Below are positions 35,766-44,192 of a stretch of DNA of 64,000 bases, piece by piece; within the stretch, counting starts at the first letter, position 1; each line of letters starts with the position of its first letter. The stretch is from contig NZ_STFF01000001.1 of the NCBI RefSeq assembly GCF_004834005.1, positions 1,797,347-1,861,346 of the forward strand. The letters run 5' to 3'. The position numbers and the translations under genes were made by a program. Source of the DNA: Niastella caeni (GTDB lineage: Bacteria; Bacteroidota; Bacteroidia; Chitinophagales; Chitinophagaceae). Below the pieces are notes generated by a model that worked only from the letters and a program-made list of their open reading frames with translations, did no database searches and was not told the DNA's origin.

Positions 35766-35790
35766 CCCCCCAGCCCCCTAAAGGGGGAGC
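35766..35790. repeat. Short C-run/G-run hairpin repeat
   Basis: CCCCCTAAAGGGGG forms a compact hairpin after an AGCCCCC-type lead. This sequence style recurs widely between genes in Bacteroidota as I recall; a related degenerate element lies at 46094-46145. Confidence 0.5.
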
Positions 35791-35935
35791 AATTGCCCCA
35801 GCCTTTAAAGAGATGATGTTTTATTGTTTTAGTTATAGGTTACAAATTTTCAAGCTCGCCCATTTCCGGTTTCACTTCAACATTCAATATTTCCTTCACT
35901 TTTTCATTTCTCTGTTCCTCATTTCTAATTTTTCA

Positions 35936-37384
35936 TTACCCTGCCAGCACCCACGTATCTTTACTCCCTCCGCCCTGCGATGAATTCACCACCAGGGAAC
36001 CTTCGCGCAAGGCCACCCTCGTCAATCCACCCGGTACAATTTCAATACCGTCCGGTCCGCACAAGGCGTAAGGCCGCAGATCAACCCGGCGTGGTTGCAG
36101 CTTTCCCTGCATATAACAAGGTGCAGAAGATAAACTGATGATGGGTTGTGCAATAAACTGACGCGGGTCTTTCTTAATAGCCTCACAGTAATTTTTTATT
36201 TCTTCATCGCCGGCCGCATTGCCCATTAACATGCCGTACCCGCCGCTTTCATTCGTTTTTTTAACCACCATGTTGGTGATATTGCTGAAAACATATTCCT
36301 GGTGTTCCGGATCATCTAACCGGTACGTAGGCACATTTTTCAAAATGGGTTCCTCATTCAGGTAATAGCGGATCATATCGGGCACATAACAATAAATCGC
36401 TTTGTCATCGGCCACGCCATTACCGATTGCATTTACGATAGCCACATTCCCTTTGCGATAAGCATTCATAATGCCTGAAACACCCAGCATGCTATTAGGA
36501 TTAAAAGTAAGCGGGTCGAGGAATTCGTCATCTACGCGGCGATAAATAACATCTACCTGCTGCAAACCATGGGTGGTTTTCATATATACTTTGTGATTAT
36601 CTACCACCAGGTCACGGCCTTCAACCAATTCTACTCCCATCAACCGCGCCAGCGTGGTATGCTCGAAGTAGGCGGAATTATAAATACCCGGGGTTAATAA
36701 AACAATGGTAGGGTTGGCAATTTGCCTGGGCGAAAGCGATACCAGGTTCTTATGTAAAATATTAGGATATTCTATTACACTACGCACATTATTCTGCGGC
36801 AGCAGATCGGGGAAAATGCGCTTGGTGATCTCGCGGTTCTCCAGCATATAGCTTACGCCGCTCGGCGTTCGCAGGTTATCTTCTAAAATATAAAAAGAAC
36901 CGTCGTTGTTGCGGATCAGGTCAATGCCCGCAATATGCACATACAGGTCGTACGGCACAGGCAGGTTGTACATTTCGCGCAAATAATGCGGACAACTATA
37001 TATCATGTCAATGGGCACTTTCCCATCTTTTAAAATAAACTGGTTGTGATAAACGTCTTTCAAAAAAAGGTTCAGGGCCTTCAGCCGTTGTTTTATGCCT
37101 TTTTCAATATGATCCCATTCTGCAGCGGTAATGATGCGGGGAATGATGTCGAATGGAAAAATTTTCTCAATGCCTTCCCCGCTGCTGTACACGGTAAAGG
37201 TGATGCCCTGGCTCATAAAGAGCCGTTTGGCCAGCTCTTCTTTTTTATTCAGTTCGTCGAGATCCAGTTGCTGCATAAAGGCCACCACCCGCTGGTATTG
37301 TTCGCGCACGGACGACTCCATATACATTTCATCCCAGGTATTGGTATCTACATAATAAGACTTTAGCAATTCGGTGGCTTGCAT
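35936..37384 (-). CDS. Circularly permuted ATP-grasp enzyme
   Basis: A 482-residue ATP-dependent ligase, first gene of the three-gene operon. Conserved parts include FPFDIIPRIITAAEWDHIEK (about 75-94), RNNDGSFYILEDNLRTPSGV (about 157-176), LVEGRDLVVDN and VVKKTNESGGYGM. The family forms amide bonds between carboxylates and amines. The gap to the alpha-E gene is 176 bases and contains the C-run repeat. The likely role is making a peptide-like compound that the transglutaminase later acts on; the product is unknown. Confidence 0.93.
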   Translation of the reverse strand: MQATELLKSYYVDTNTWDEMYMESSVREQYQRVVAFMQQLDLDELNKKEELAKRLFMSQGITFTVYSSGEGIEKIFPFDIIPRIITAAEWDHIEKGIKQRLKALNLFLKDVYHNQFILKDGKVPIDMIYSCPHYLREMYNLPVPYDLYVHIAGIDLIRNNDGSFYILEDNLRTPSGVSYMLENREITKRIFPDLLPQNNVRSVIEYPNILHKNLVSLSPRQIANPTIVLLTPGIYNSAYFEHTTLARLMGVELVEGRDLVVDNHKVYMKTTHGLQQVDVIYRRVDDEFLDPLTFNPNSMLGVSGIMNAYRKGNVAIVNAIGNGVADDKAIYCYVPDMIRYYLNEEPILKNVPTYRLDDPEHQEYVFSNITNMVVKKTNESGGYGMLMGNAAGDEEIKNYCEAIKKDPRQFIAQPIISLSSAPCYMQGKLQPRRVDLRPYALCGPDGIEIVPGGLTRVALREGSLVVNSSQGGGSKDTWVLAG

Positions 37385-37513
37385 ACAGATTAGTTTGGTG
37401 AATCAATTACCGGCAGGCAAATCGTTGGAGGGAAAAACAATGGTACGTATTCAAATATAATGAAATCAACGCGTTTAGCCATCATTCAATGCGGCTTTCT
37501 TATCTTTATCCCG

Positions 37514-38242
37514 ATGAAAAAAATTGCAATGATCCCGGCCCGCTATGCGGCTACCCGGTTTCCTGCCAAACTGATGCAGCTACTGGGTACTAAAACTGTT
37601 ATCCGGCACACCTATGACAACACCGTGGCCACAGGTTTATTTGATGAAGTTTGGGTGGTAACTGATAGTGAAATTATTTTTAATGAAATTGCATCCAATG
37701 GCGGCAAGGCCGTAATGAGCCGCCAGCAGCATGAAAGTGGCAGCGACCGTATTGCCGAAGCAGTGGCAGATATAGAAACAGATATTGTAGTAAATGTGCA
37801 GGGCGACGAACCCTTTGTAAAAAAAGAACCGCTTCAAAAATTATTACAGGTATTTGAAGGCGAAACCGGAGAAAAAGTACAGGTTGCTTCCCTGATGCAG
37901 GTGTTGAAAGAACCACAGTTCATTGCCGACCCGAATTATGTGAAAGTGGCGGTTGATAAAAACATGAACTCGCTTTTTTTTAGTAGAAGCATCATCCCTT
38001 ATCCCCGGAACAACGAAGCGGTGATCACCTATTACGAACATATTGGTGTATACGCTTTCCGCAAAGAGGCCCTGATGGGCTTCACTACCTGGCCGATGAC
38101 CCCCCTGGAAGCTGCAGAAAAAATTGAATGTCTCCGCTACCTCGAAAATGGCATACCATTAAAAATGGTAGTAACGGAATATATGGGTGTTGAAATTGAT
38201 ACACCTGAGGACCTTGAAAGAGCAGCCCGGCTATTAAAATGA
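37514..38242 (+). CDS. kdsB: CMP-Kdo synthetase (3-deoxy-manno-octulosonate cytidylyltransferase)
   Basis: A 242-residue nucleotidyltransferase that activates Kdo (or 8-amino-Kdo) with CTP for lipid A core synthesis. I start at ATG 37514 (MKKIAMIPARYAATRFPAK), which begins the CTP-binding loop correctly; the 18-codon upstream extension is unlike the family. QGDEPFV (about 97-103), RSIIPYPR and ECLRYLENG are family motifs. The ROK gene follows after 33 bases and may be co-transcribed. See the KdnB-like gene at 44.2 kb. Confidence 0.95.
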   Translation: MKKIAMIPARYAATRFPAKLMQLLGTKTVIRHTYDNTVATGLFDEVWVVTDSEIIFNEIASNGGKAVMSRQQHESGSDRIAEAVADIETDIVVNVQGDEPFVKKEPLQKLLQVFEGETGEKVQVASLMQVLKEPQFIADPNYVKVAVDKNMNSLFFSRSIIPYPRNNEAVITYYEHIGVYAFRKEALMGFTTWPMTPLEAAEKIECLRYLENGIPLKMVVTEYMGVEIDTPEDLERAARLLK

Positions 38243-38275
38243 TTGAAAAATTATTAATCTCTTTTAACTAACACC

Positions 38276-39187
38276 ATGACGCAACCACTTTGGGGTATTG
38301 ATCTGGGAGGAACCAAAATAGAAGGGGCCATCGTTCCTTCATTAGATAATCCACAACCCATTCTCAGGACCCGCATCGATACCGAAGGACATAAGGGATA
38401 TGAACATATCATTCACCAGATTGATAAGCTGGTGCAAACGATGAAACAACAATCGGGTTTGCAGCCTGCGCGCCTTGGGTTGGGAACGCCCGGCGTACTG
38501 GACCCTATTTTGCAAACCATGAAAAATTGCAATAGTACTGCTCTGAATGGTCAGCCGCTGAAAAAAGACCTGGAAGAAAAACTGGGAATTCCCTGTGTGC
38601 TGGCCAACGACGCCAATTGTTTTGCCCTTGCTGAAACGCACTGGGGTGTTGTAAAAGAAAAAGCACCCGGCGCACAGGTTGTATTCGGTATTATTATGGG
38701 CACAGGCGTAGGCGGCGGTCTTGTCGTAAATGGCCATGTATGGAATGGCAAGCATGGTATTGGCGGTGAGTGGGGCCACAACTTTCTCGATGAATCCGGC
38801 GGTCCCTGCTATTGCGGCAAAACCGGCTGCGTAGAAACGGTATTGTCGGGCCCCGGTTTGCAACGGTATTATAAAAGCATTACCGGTTCCATGCTTTCTT
38901 TGAAAGATATTCTGGCGCATGCCCTGCAGGGTAATGACCAGGCGGCCATCAAAACCATTGACAGGCTGAACCATTTCTTTGGAAAAGCCGTTTCGGTAAT
39001 TACCAATATGCTCGATCCCGATGTAATTGTTGTAGGTGGTGGCGTAGGAAATATCGACAGCATATATACAGCCGGTGTAGAATCGCTGCATAAATTCATT
39101 TTCAATAACCGGGTTGATGTGCCTATTTTAAAACCCAGCCTGGGCGACAGTGCCGGTGTATTTGGCGCGGCAGCGTTGGTAGCATAA
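38276..39187 (+). CDS. ROK-family sugar kinase
   Basis: A 303-residue cytoplasmic kinase. The phosphate-1 loop is GIDLGGTKIEGAIV, LANDANCFALAE holds the catalytic Asp region, GTGVGGGLVVNG is the adenosine-side loop, and HNFL with CYCGKTGCVE forms the ROK zinc site (CxCGxxGCxE). The family phosphorylates glucose, fructose, N-acetylglucosamine or N-acetylmannosamine. The context with kdsB suggests amino-sugar or envelope sugar metabolism, but the specificity is not determined. Confidence 0.93.
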   Translation: MTQPLWGIDLGGTKIEGAIVPSLDNPQPILRTRIDTEGHKGYEHIIHQIDKLVQTMKQQSGLQPARLGLGTPGVLDPILQTMKNCNSTALNGQPLKKDLEEKLGIPCVLANDANCFALAETHWGVVKEKAPGAQVVFGIIMGTGVGGGLVVNGHVWNGKHGIGGEWGHNFLDESGGPCYCGKTGCVETVLSGPGLQRYYKSITGSMLSLKDILAHALQGNDQAAIKTIDRLNHFFGKAVSVITNMLDPDVIVVGGGVGNIDSIYTAGVESLHKFIFNNRVDVPILKPSLGDSAGVFGAAALVA

Positions 39188-39204
39188 GATAATGTCGAAT
39201 AACG

Positions 39205-39268
39205 AATATCGAATGTCAAATATCGAAGTGAATTTCTTTTCAACATTTAATATTCGACATTCGATATT
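39205..39268. repeat. Intergenic inverted repeat built from an AATATCGAATGTC word
   Basis: The left arm (39205-39223) and the complement of the right arm (39249-39268) share AATATCGAATGTC exactly and continue with one or two mismatches. Related copies of the word lie at 39192-39200. Located between the convergent ROK and AhpD-like genes. Confidence 0.7.
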
Positions 39269-39277
39269 GTTTAGCTT

Positions 39278-39877
39278 TTAGGCTAAAACTGTTATCAACG
39301 ACTTTATAATCGCTCCCAGTTTCACTCCTTCCAGGATCCGGCTTTCAGAACCGCCGTGTTGTAAAATGGATTGTTCGTGTGAAGTAATGCACATTTCACA
39401 ACCATTGATAGAAGAGATCACCAGGCTCACGAGTTCAAAAAATTCTTTGCCCAAAATTGGGTTCATCATAATGCTCATTTTTATACCGGCTGGGGTGTTG
39501 GTATAAAAATCTTTCTTTACATAATGACGGAACCGGTAGAAAATATTGTTCGCGTTCATCAGGGATGTACACGAAACGATCTCGGCCACTTCTGCATCTG
39601 TAGCGCCTGCTTCCTGGGCCTGCGCACGGAAAGTGTCTTTCAGCAGATCGAACTTTTCATTAACGGCTACAGCGTATGCCAGTAATAACGCTTCTTTTTT
39701 ATTGAGGTACTGCGTATTGTTCAGCACATTGCTCACATTGATCTTCAGGTCCTTTATATATTTCGATTCTACCTGCAACAATTGCTGTGCGGCGGAAGAA
39801 GGACTATAGTCGGGTATTTGCAGATCATTTAACAGGTTAGTGAAAGTCTCATTCTGTATTGCTATTTCCTGGCTCAT
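39278..39877 (-). CDS. AhpD-like (carboxymuconolactone decarboxylase family) protein
   Basis: A 199-residue all-helical protein. The redox CxxC is in NGCEMCITSHEQSILQHG with the downstream His, matching the catalytic Cys-x-x-Cys...His of AhpD, which reduces peroxiredoxin. The length fits a two-repeat AhpD. It lies downstream of a peroxiredoxin on the same strand, which supports a reductase-peroxidase pair. A terminator hairpin between the two should lower its expression relative to the peroxiredoxin. Confidence 0.88.
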   Translation of the reverse strand: MSQEIAIQNETFTNLLNDLQIPDYSPSSAAQQLLQVESKYIKDLKINVSNVLNNTQYLNKKEALLLAYAVAVNEKFDLLKDTFRAQAQEAGATDAEVAEIVSCTSLMNANNIFYRFRHYVKKDFYTNTPAGIKMSIMMNPILGKEFFELVSLVISSINGCEMCITSHEQSILQHGGSESRILEGVKLGAIIKSLITVLA

Positions 39878-39890
39878 GTTGTTGGGTTTT

Positions 39891-39922
39891 TAAAAAAACG
39901 GGGCCTTTTTAGTCGGCCCCGT
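39891..39922 (-). terminator. Terminator or attenuator between peroxiredoxin and AhpD-like genes
   Basis: On the minus strand ACGGGGCC pairs with GGCCCCGT (plus-strand arms 39915-39922 and 39898-39905), followed by a run of seven T. It lies in the 70-base gap between the two genes. Confidence 0.75.
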
Positions 39923-39947
39923 AGCGTTATCCAAACACTCTGAAAAA

Positions 39948-40517
39948 TTAGTTCATGCTTAATTGGGTAGTCAGTGTATCCTGACCTTTTTGCCAGTTGC
40001 AGGGGCACAGCTCGTCTGTTTGCAATGCATCCAGTACACGAACAACTTCCTGTACATTACGGCCAACATTCAGGTCATAAACACTTACCCAGCGTACAAT
40101 ACCTTGTGGGTCGATGATAAATGTAGCGCGGTAGGCGATCTTTTCTTCTGAATCTAAAATGCCCAGTTCTTCTGCCAATGACTTAGAAGTATCGGCCAGC
40201 ATAGGGAATTTCAGGTCGCGAAGATCGCTGTGATCTCTTCTCCATGCAGCGTGCACAAATTCTGAATCGGTTGAAGCGCCGATCAGGATGGCGTCTCTAT
40301 CAGTGAATTCGCTGTGTTTTTTATTGAATTCTGCAATTTCTGTAGGACACACGAAAGTGAAATCTTTCGGCCACCAGAACATTACTGTCCATTTACCTTT
40401 GGCAGTAGCGTACTCGTTGGTTAATTCCATGAATTCTTTTCCTTTCTCTAAAGATACAACCGCTTTTTTCTTAAATGCCGGGAACTGAGTTCCGATAGAC
40501 AACACTTTGTTACTCAT
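39948..40517 (-). CDS. 2-Cys peroxiredoxin (AhpC/Prx1 type)
   Basis: A 189-residue thiol peroxidase. I start at the ATG ending at 40517 (MSNKVLSIGTQFP); the 22-codon extension upstream does not resemble the family. The peroxidatic Cys lies in DFTFVCPTEI (about 46-55) and the resolving Cys in DELCPCNW near the C-terminus (about 168-175). It detoxifies H2O2 and organic peroxides. The downstream AhpD-like protein is the likely reductant. Confidence 0.94.
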   Translation of the reverse strand: MSNKVLSIGTQFPAFKKKAVVSLEKGKEFMELTNEYATAKGKWTVMFWWPKDFTFVCPTEIAEFNKKHSEFTDRDAILIGASTDSEFVHAAWRRDHSDLRDLKFPMLADTSKSLAEELGILDSEEKIAYRATFIIDPQGIVRWVSVYDLNVGRNVQEVVRVLDALQTDELCPCNWQKGQDTLTTQLSMN

Positions 40518-40718
40518 ATTGTGATTTAAATTTTTACAATTTACGCTTAAGGCAGAACGCGAAAACCATTTTTCAACTGGCATTAAGCATTCTAAATAAA
40601 ACTAAAGCACACTTTTTCGCTGAAGCCATTGTATGTTGGCGTTTAGCGTTTAGGTTTTAGCGTTCAAAATGGCTGGAAACAATCGATGCCCGCTTAGGGC
40701 GTTGTGGATAGGCAGGTG

Positions 40719-40726
40719 CAAAGATG
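40719..40726 (-). promoter_or_regulatory. Possible -7 element of the peroxiredoxin gene
   Basis: The minus strand reads TTAGCATCTTTGCACC, one base from TAnnTTTG at CATCTTTG. The predicted leader would be about 200 bases. The -33 part is not matched. Confidence 0.3.
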
Positions 40727-40796
40727 CTAAAAAACGATATAGATTTTAATAGGATTATTCTATAAAGAGATAGATTTTGTCTATATAGGAAGTTTA

Positions 40797-41531
40797 TTAA
40801 TTATTCGCATGGCTAAGAATCTGATTTACTTCCGACTCGTTAAATAGTGTTGGAATAGCGAAATAATTTTTATCTAAAGGCTGATATATTTTCTGATTGG
40901 AAAAAACAATCCCATTTATTAAAATGGCGATTTTTTTATGGAGATATTCTTTCAAAAACGCTGCCAGACGCTTCCCGGCGGTTTCGTTCAACTCAACTTC
41001 AATCTCCGGATATCTATGTGCATCAGTAAAAACAACACTTTTTATTTCTGCACCTTTAAATGATACAGCATTGTCGAATATTTTATACAGATTTAAATAT
41101 CCATTCATATTATTTTTAACGTCTACGCCATAGGCAAATACAGGTTTCTCTGGAAAAAAAGATTGATATGAAGGATTTACAATTAACTGATTGAACTTAG
41201 CAGTATCCTCTTTTGCTACGCAATAAAATGGGACGGAGTTTAAATAACTTGTTTTGCCTTGATAGGTTATACGATATCTCTTTACCCAATGAGTTATGTA
41301 GAACTTATTTGCAGTGTCCGCCATATCCAAAGGGTGCTTAAAGTTTTTAGGGGTTTCTTTTTCCATCTGTCGATTGATTTTCCAAAAACAGGTGTCCGAA
41401 TCCAAAGTATCTATCAAAGCTAATTTTATCTCGTACCTGAAATTTGTAATGGGTTTGGCTTCAGGTTTTTGGGCGTTGTTTGCGCAGGCAAAACAAAAAA
41501 GAGTGATAAAAAAAATTACAAACAGTTTCAT
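40797..41531 (-). CDS. Lipoprotein with a SecD P1-head-like domain
   Basis: A 244-residue lipoprotein: MKLFVIFFITLFCFACANN gives a lipobox ending at Cys16. The middle region (about 25-165) is unrecognised. The C-terminal 75 residues (EVELNETAGKRLAAFLKEYL, HKKIAILINGIVFSNQKIYQ, FNESEVNQIL) follow the pattern of the periplasmic P1 head of SecD (V-x-L-x-x-x-G-A-x-x-F...G-K-x-L-A-I-x-L-D-G...). Here it stands alone without the SecD membrane part. The function is unknown. It follows the nitrilase gene by 51 bases. Confidence 0.65.
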   Translation of the reverse strand: MKLFVIFFITLFCFACANNAQKPEAKPITNFRYEIKLALIDTLDSDTCFWKINRQMEKETPKNFKHPLDMADTANKFYITHWVKRYRITYQGKTSYLNSVPFYCVAKEDTAKFNQLIVNPSYQSFFPEKPVFAYGVDVKNNMNGYLNLYKIFDNAVSFKGAEIKSVVFTDAHRYPEIEVELNETAGKRLAAFLKEYLHKKIAILINGIVFSNQKIYQPLDKNYFAIPTLFNESEVNQILSHANN

Positions 41532-41582
41532 AGTACGTTAAATTAATAATATTAGTCAACACTCAAAATACATAAGTTAATA

Positions 41583-42311
41583 TTAAACCGTTCTCAGCAT
41601 TACGTCCTGCGTCTCTGTTTCAAAAATTATTATTCCCTCACCGGTGTCATCCAGCTGCGCTGCCAATTCTCCTTTGTTATTCCACACCGCGCTTTTTCCG
41701 GCACATAACCCATCTTCACACATCCCAACACAGTTCGACATAAAGACTGTCATCGAATATTGACGGGCAATATCACTTAAAGTTTTAGTAGCTTTTTCAA
41801 CCCCGCCGGCTGTTTTTGCCACACTGGCTATATATACCTGCGCCCCGCTTTTGGCAGCACTTTCCGAATGTTCCGGTATGGATATTTCATAACAAATGGC
41901 CAGGGCAACGGGTGTGTTGTTAATTATTAATCCCTGTAAATTATTACCACTAATGAAAAAGGGCTCTTCATCGGCATGCAAATACATTTTTGAATTTGTT
42001 TGCCGTAATCTGTTTGGCTGAAACAACACCATCGTAATGTGAATGCCGTTTGGGCTTTTTGTTGGAACGCCCACTCCAATGGTGATCTGCTTTGTATCGC
42101 TGAGTTGTTGAAAAATCTCAAACCGGTTATCGGTTGTGTCAGCCGCCAGTTCTTTTGCCAGCGATGGTTCGTAGCCGGTCAATGAAAGCTCGGGGAAAAC
42201 AATAATATCGGCGCCGTTAGAAACCGCCAGCTCTATTAAAGAAATATGGTTCTTTATATTACTGTCAATATCACCGGTGACCGGTCTTGTTTGCGCTACG
42301 CCTATTTTCAT
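41583..42311 (-). CDS. Carbon-nitrogen hydrolase (nitrilase family)
   Basis: A 242-residue cytoplasmic hydrolase. The catalytic triad is Glu in VFPELSLTGY (about 38-47), Lys in TNSKMYLHADEE and Cys in ALAICYEISIPEH. The family cleaves amides or nitriles such as omega-amides, carbamoyl compounds or deaminated glutathione; the target is unclear. It is slightly shorter than typical members (about 260-280). It may be co-transcribed with the lipoprotein gene downstream. Confidence 0.92.
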   Translation of the reverse strand: MKIGVAQTRPVTGDIDSNIKNHISLIELAVSNGADIIVFPELSLTGYEPSLAKELAADTTDNRFEIFQQLSDTKQITIGVGVPTKSPNGIHITMVLFQPNRLRQTNSKMYLHADEEPFFISGNNLQGLIINNTPVALAICYEISIPEHSESAAKSGAQVYIASVAKTAGGVEKATKTLSDIARQYSMTVFMSNCVGMCEDGLCAGKSAVWNNKGELAAQLDDTGEGIIIFETETQDVMLRTV

Positions 42312-42489
42312 TGGATGGTTATTAAATTTGAAGGTAGCTCTAATGCGGATATCCCCAACGTTTTTCGAACAGCTTAAATTTCGGAAAAGCCTTCCACTTT
42401 CAACCTTCAGATATTAAAAAAAATAATTAGATTTAGTATCCAAGTCCGGCAGCCCAAAACACATTCACTATCCCAAAACAAAACTCACA

Positions 42490-44007
42490 ATGAAATCCTT
42501 GCTGGTATTATTAATAGGTATGATCCCTGGTGCCGTTATATCCCAAAATAAACCAACTTATAAAGAACCCTTTCGCCCGCAATTTCATTTTACGCCGTAT
42601 CACAATTGGATGAACGATCCCAACGGACTGGTATATTATAAGGGAGAATACCATTTGTTCTATCAATACAATCCCATGGGCAATACCTGGGGACATATGA
42701 GCTGGGGCCACGCCGTTAGTCGCGACCTGGTTCGCTGGCAACCCCTGGCGCTTGCTATTCCGGAGGATGATAAAAACATGATCTTCTCCGGTAGCTGTGT
42801 AGTTGATAAAAACAATTCCAGCGGTTTTGGGAAGAAACCCGGACAAATTCCACTGGTAGCAATATATACCGCACATATCATTCCTGATAAAACAAAACCC
42901 GATGACTACCAGCAAAACCAGCATATCGCTTACAGCCTCGACGATGGCAGGACCTGGAAAAAATATGATGGCAACCCGGTACTCGATCTGAAGAAAAAAG
43001 ATTTTCGCGATCCTAAAGTATTCTGGTACGGGCCTGGCAAAAAATGGATCATGGCCATTGTATTACCGCAAGAACATATTGTTCAATTTCATGGTTCCAC
43101 CGATCTGAAAACCTGGTCGCACCTGAGTGATTTTGGTCCGGCCGGCGATACCAATGACATTTGGGAATGTCCCGATCTGTTGCAGGTGCCCATCACTGGT
43201 CAACCCGGCAAAAGCAAATGGGTGCTGATCAATTCGCAACAAACCACCATGCAATATTTCGTGGGCGAATTTGATGGCATCCGATTTCAAAATGAAAACC
43301 CCGCCGACACTATACTTAGACCCGATTACGGTCCCGATTTTTATGCGGCCGTTACCTATAATAATCTCCCACCCGGCCAGGACCCGGTATTACTGGGTTG
43401 GGCCAATAACTGGAAATATGGCCAGTCTATCCCTACTTCGCCCTGGCGAAGCGCCATGTCGGTACCCCGTTCATTGAGATTAAAAAAATCAGGCAATACC
43501 TGGATATTGCTGCAGCAACCCGTGAAATCATTATTATCGCTGCGGGGTAACGTCACCGAATGGAAAAGCAAGATTATTTCCGGGGAAACCGTTTTCCCGG
43601 CAAAAGGCCAGGTAATTGAACTGGATGCGGATCTTATTCCCGCCAAAAACGCCATTTGCGGCGTACGGCTGGCGGCCGGGGGCGGGCAATCAATTATTAT
43701 TGGATATAATGCGGATAGTGCAAAATTGTACATCGACCGTTCAAACAGCGGCAACACCTATTTTAATAACCAGTTTGCTGCCTGGCAATATTCCTCCGCC
43801 CGGGTTCCTTTGCAAGACGGCAAGTTGCGGTTACACATATTCTTCGATAAAAGTATAGTGGAGGTTTTTGCCAATGATGGCGCCACGGTATTAACAGCCC
43901 AGTTGTTCCCCAGCGCCACCCACGATGGAATTGAATTCTTTAGCGAAAAAGGCCCCACCCGTATTCCTATCGCCAAAGTATGGTCTTTGAGCTCGGCCTG
44001 GAAATAG
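42490..44007 (+). CDS. Secreted GH32 glycoside hydrolase (levanase/invertase type)
   Basis: A 505-residue exported enzyme. Residues 1-19 form a signal peptide (LLVLLIGMIPGAVIS). The five-bladed propeller holds the nucleophile D43 in WMNDPNG, FRDPKVFW (transition-state RDP) and the acid/base Glu in WECPDL. A C-terminal beta sandwich (about 345-500) follows. GH32 enzymes release fructose from levan, inulin or sucrose. No SusC/D pair is adjacent, so it may work outside a classical polysaccharide locus. Confidence 0.95.
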   Translation: MKSLLVLLIGMIPGAVISQNKPTYKEPFRPQFHFTPYHNWMNDPNGLVYYKGEYHLFYQYNPMGNTWGHMSWGHAVSRDLVRWQPLALAIPEDDKNMIFSGSCVVDKNNSSGFGKKPGQIPLVAIYTAHIIPDKTKPDDYQQNQHIAYSLDDGRTWKKYDGNPVLDLKKKDFRDPKVFWYGPGKKWIMAIVLPQEHIVQFHGSTDLKTWSHLSDFGPAGDTNDIWECPDLLQVPITGQPGKSKWVLINSQQTTMQYFVGEFDGIRFQNENPADTILRPDYGPDFYAAVTYNNLPPGQDPVLLGWANNWKYGQSIPTSPWRSAMSVPRSLRLKKSGNTWILLQQPVKSLLSLRGNVTEWKSKIISGETVFPAKGQVIELDADLIPAKNAICGVRLAAGGGQSIIIGYNADSAKLYIDRSNSGNTYFNNQFAAWQYSSARVPLQDGKLRLHIFFDKSIVEVFANDGATVLTAQLFPSATHDGIEFFSEKGPTRIPIAKVWSLSSAWK

Positions 44008-44039
44008 CTAGTGGCCAATGGATAGGTAAAGAAGCATTA

Positions 44040-44130
44040 AATTGGCAATGGGCAATAAGCAAGCCTTAATAGGTTTATGAGCTAAAAAATTCGGTAACAT
44101 TTGCCTATTGTCTATTGCCTATTGCCAATT
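44040..44130. repeat. Intergenic inverted repeat built from a TTGCCTATTG word
   Basis: The left arm 44040-44062 (AATTGGCAATGGGCAATAAG...) and the complement of 44101-44130 match over most of their length around a spacer of about 38 bases. The same word occurs at 18931-18962. Confidence 0.7.
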
Positions 44131-44192
44131 GATTTTCCGACCTTCGCAGCGCTAAATCACAGTATCTGTTAAAAATCATTTAGCGTAAGCAT

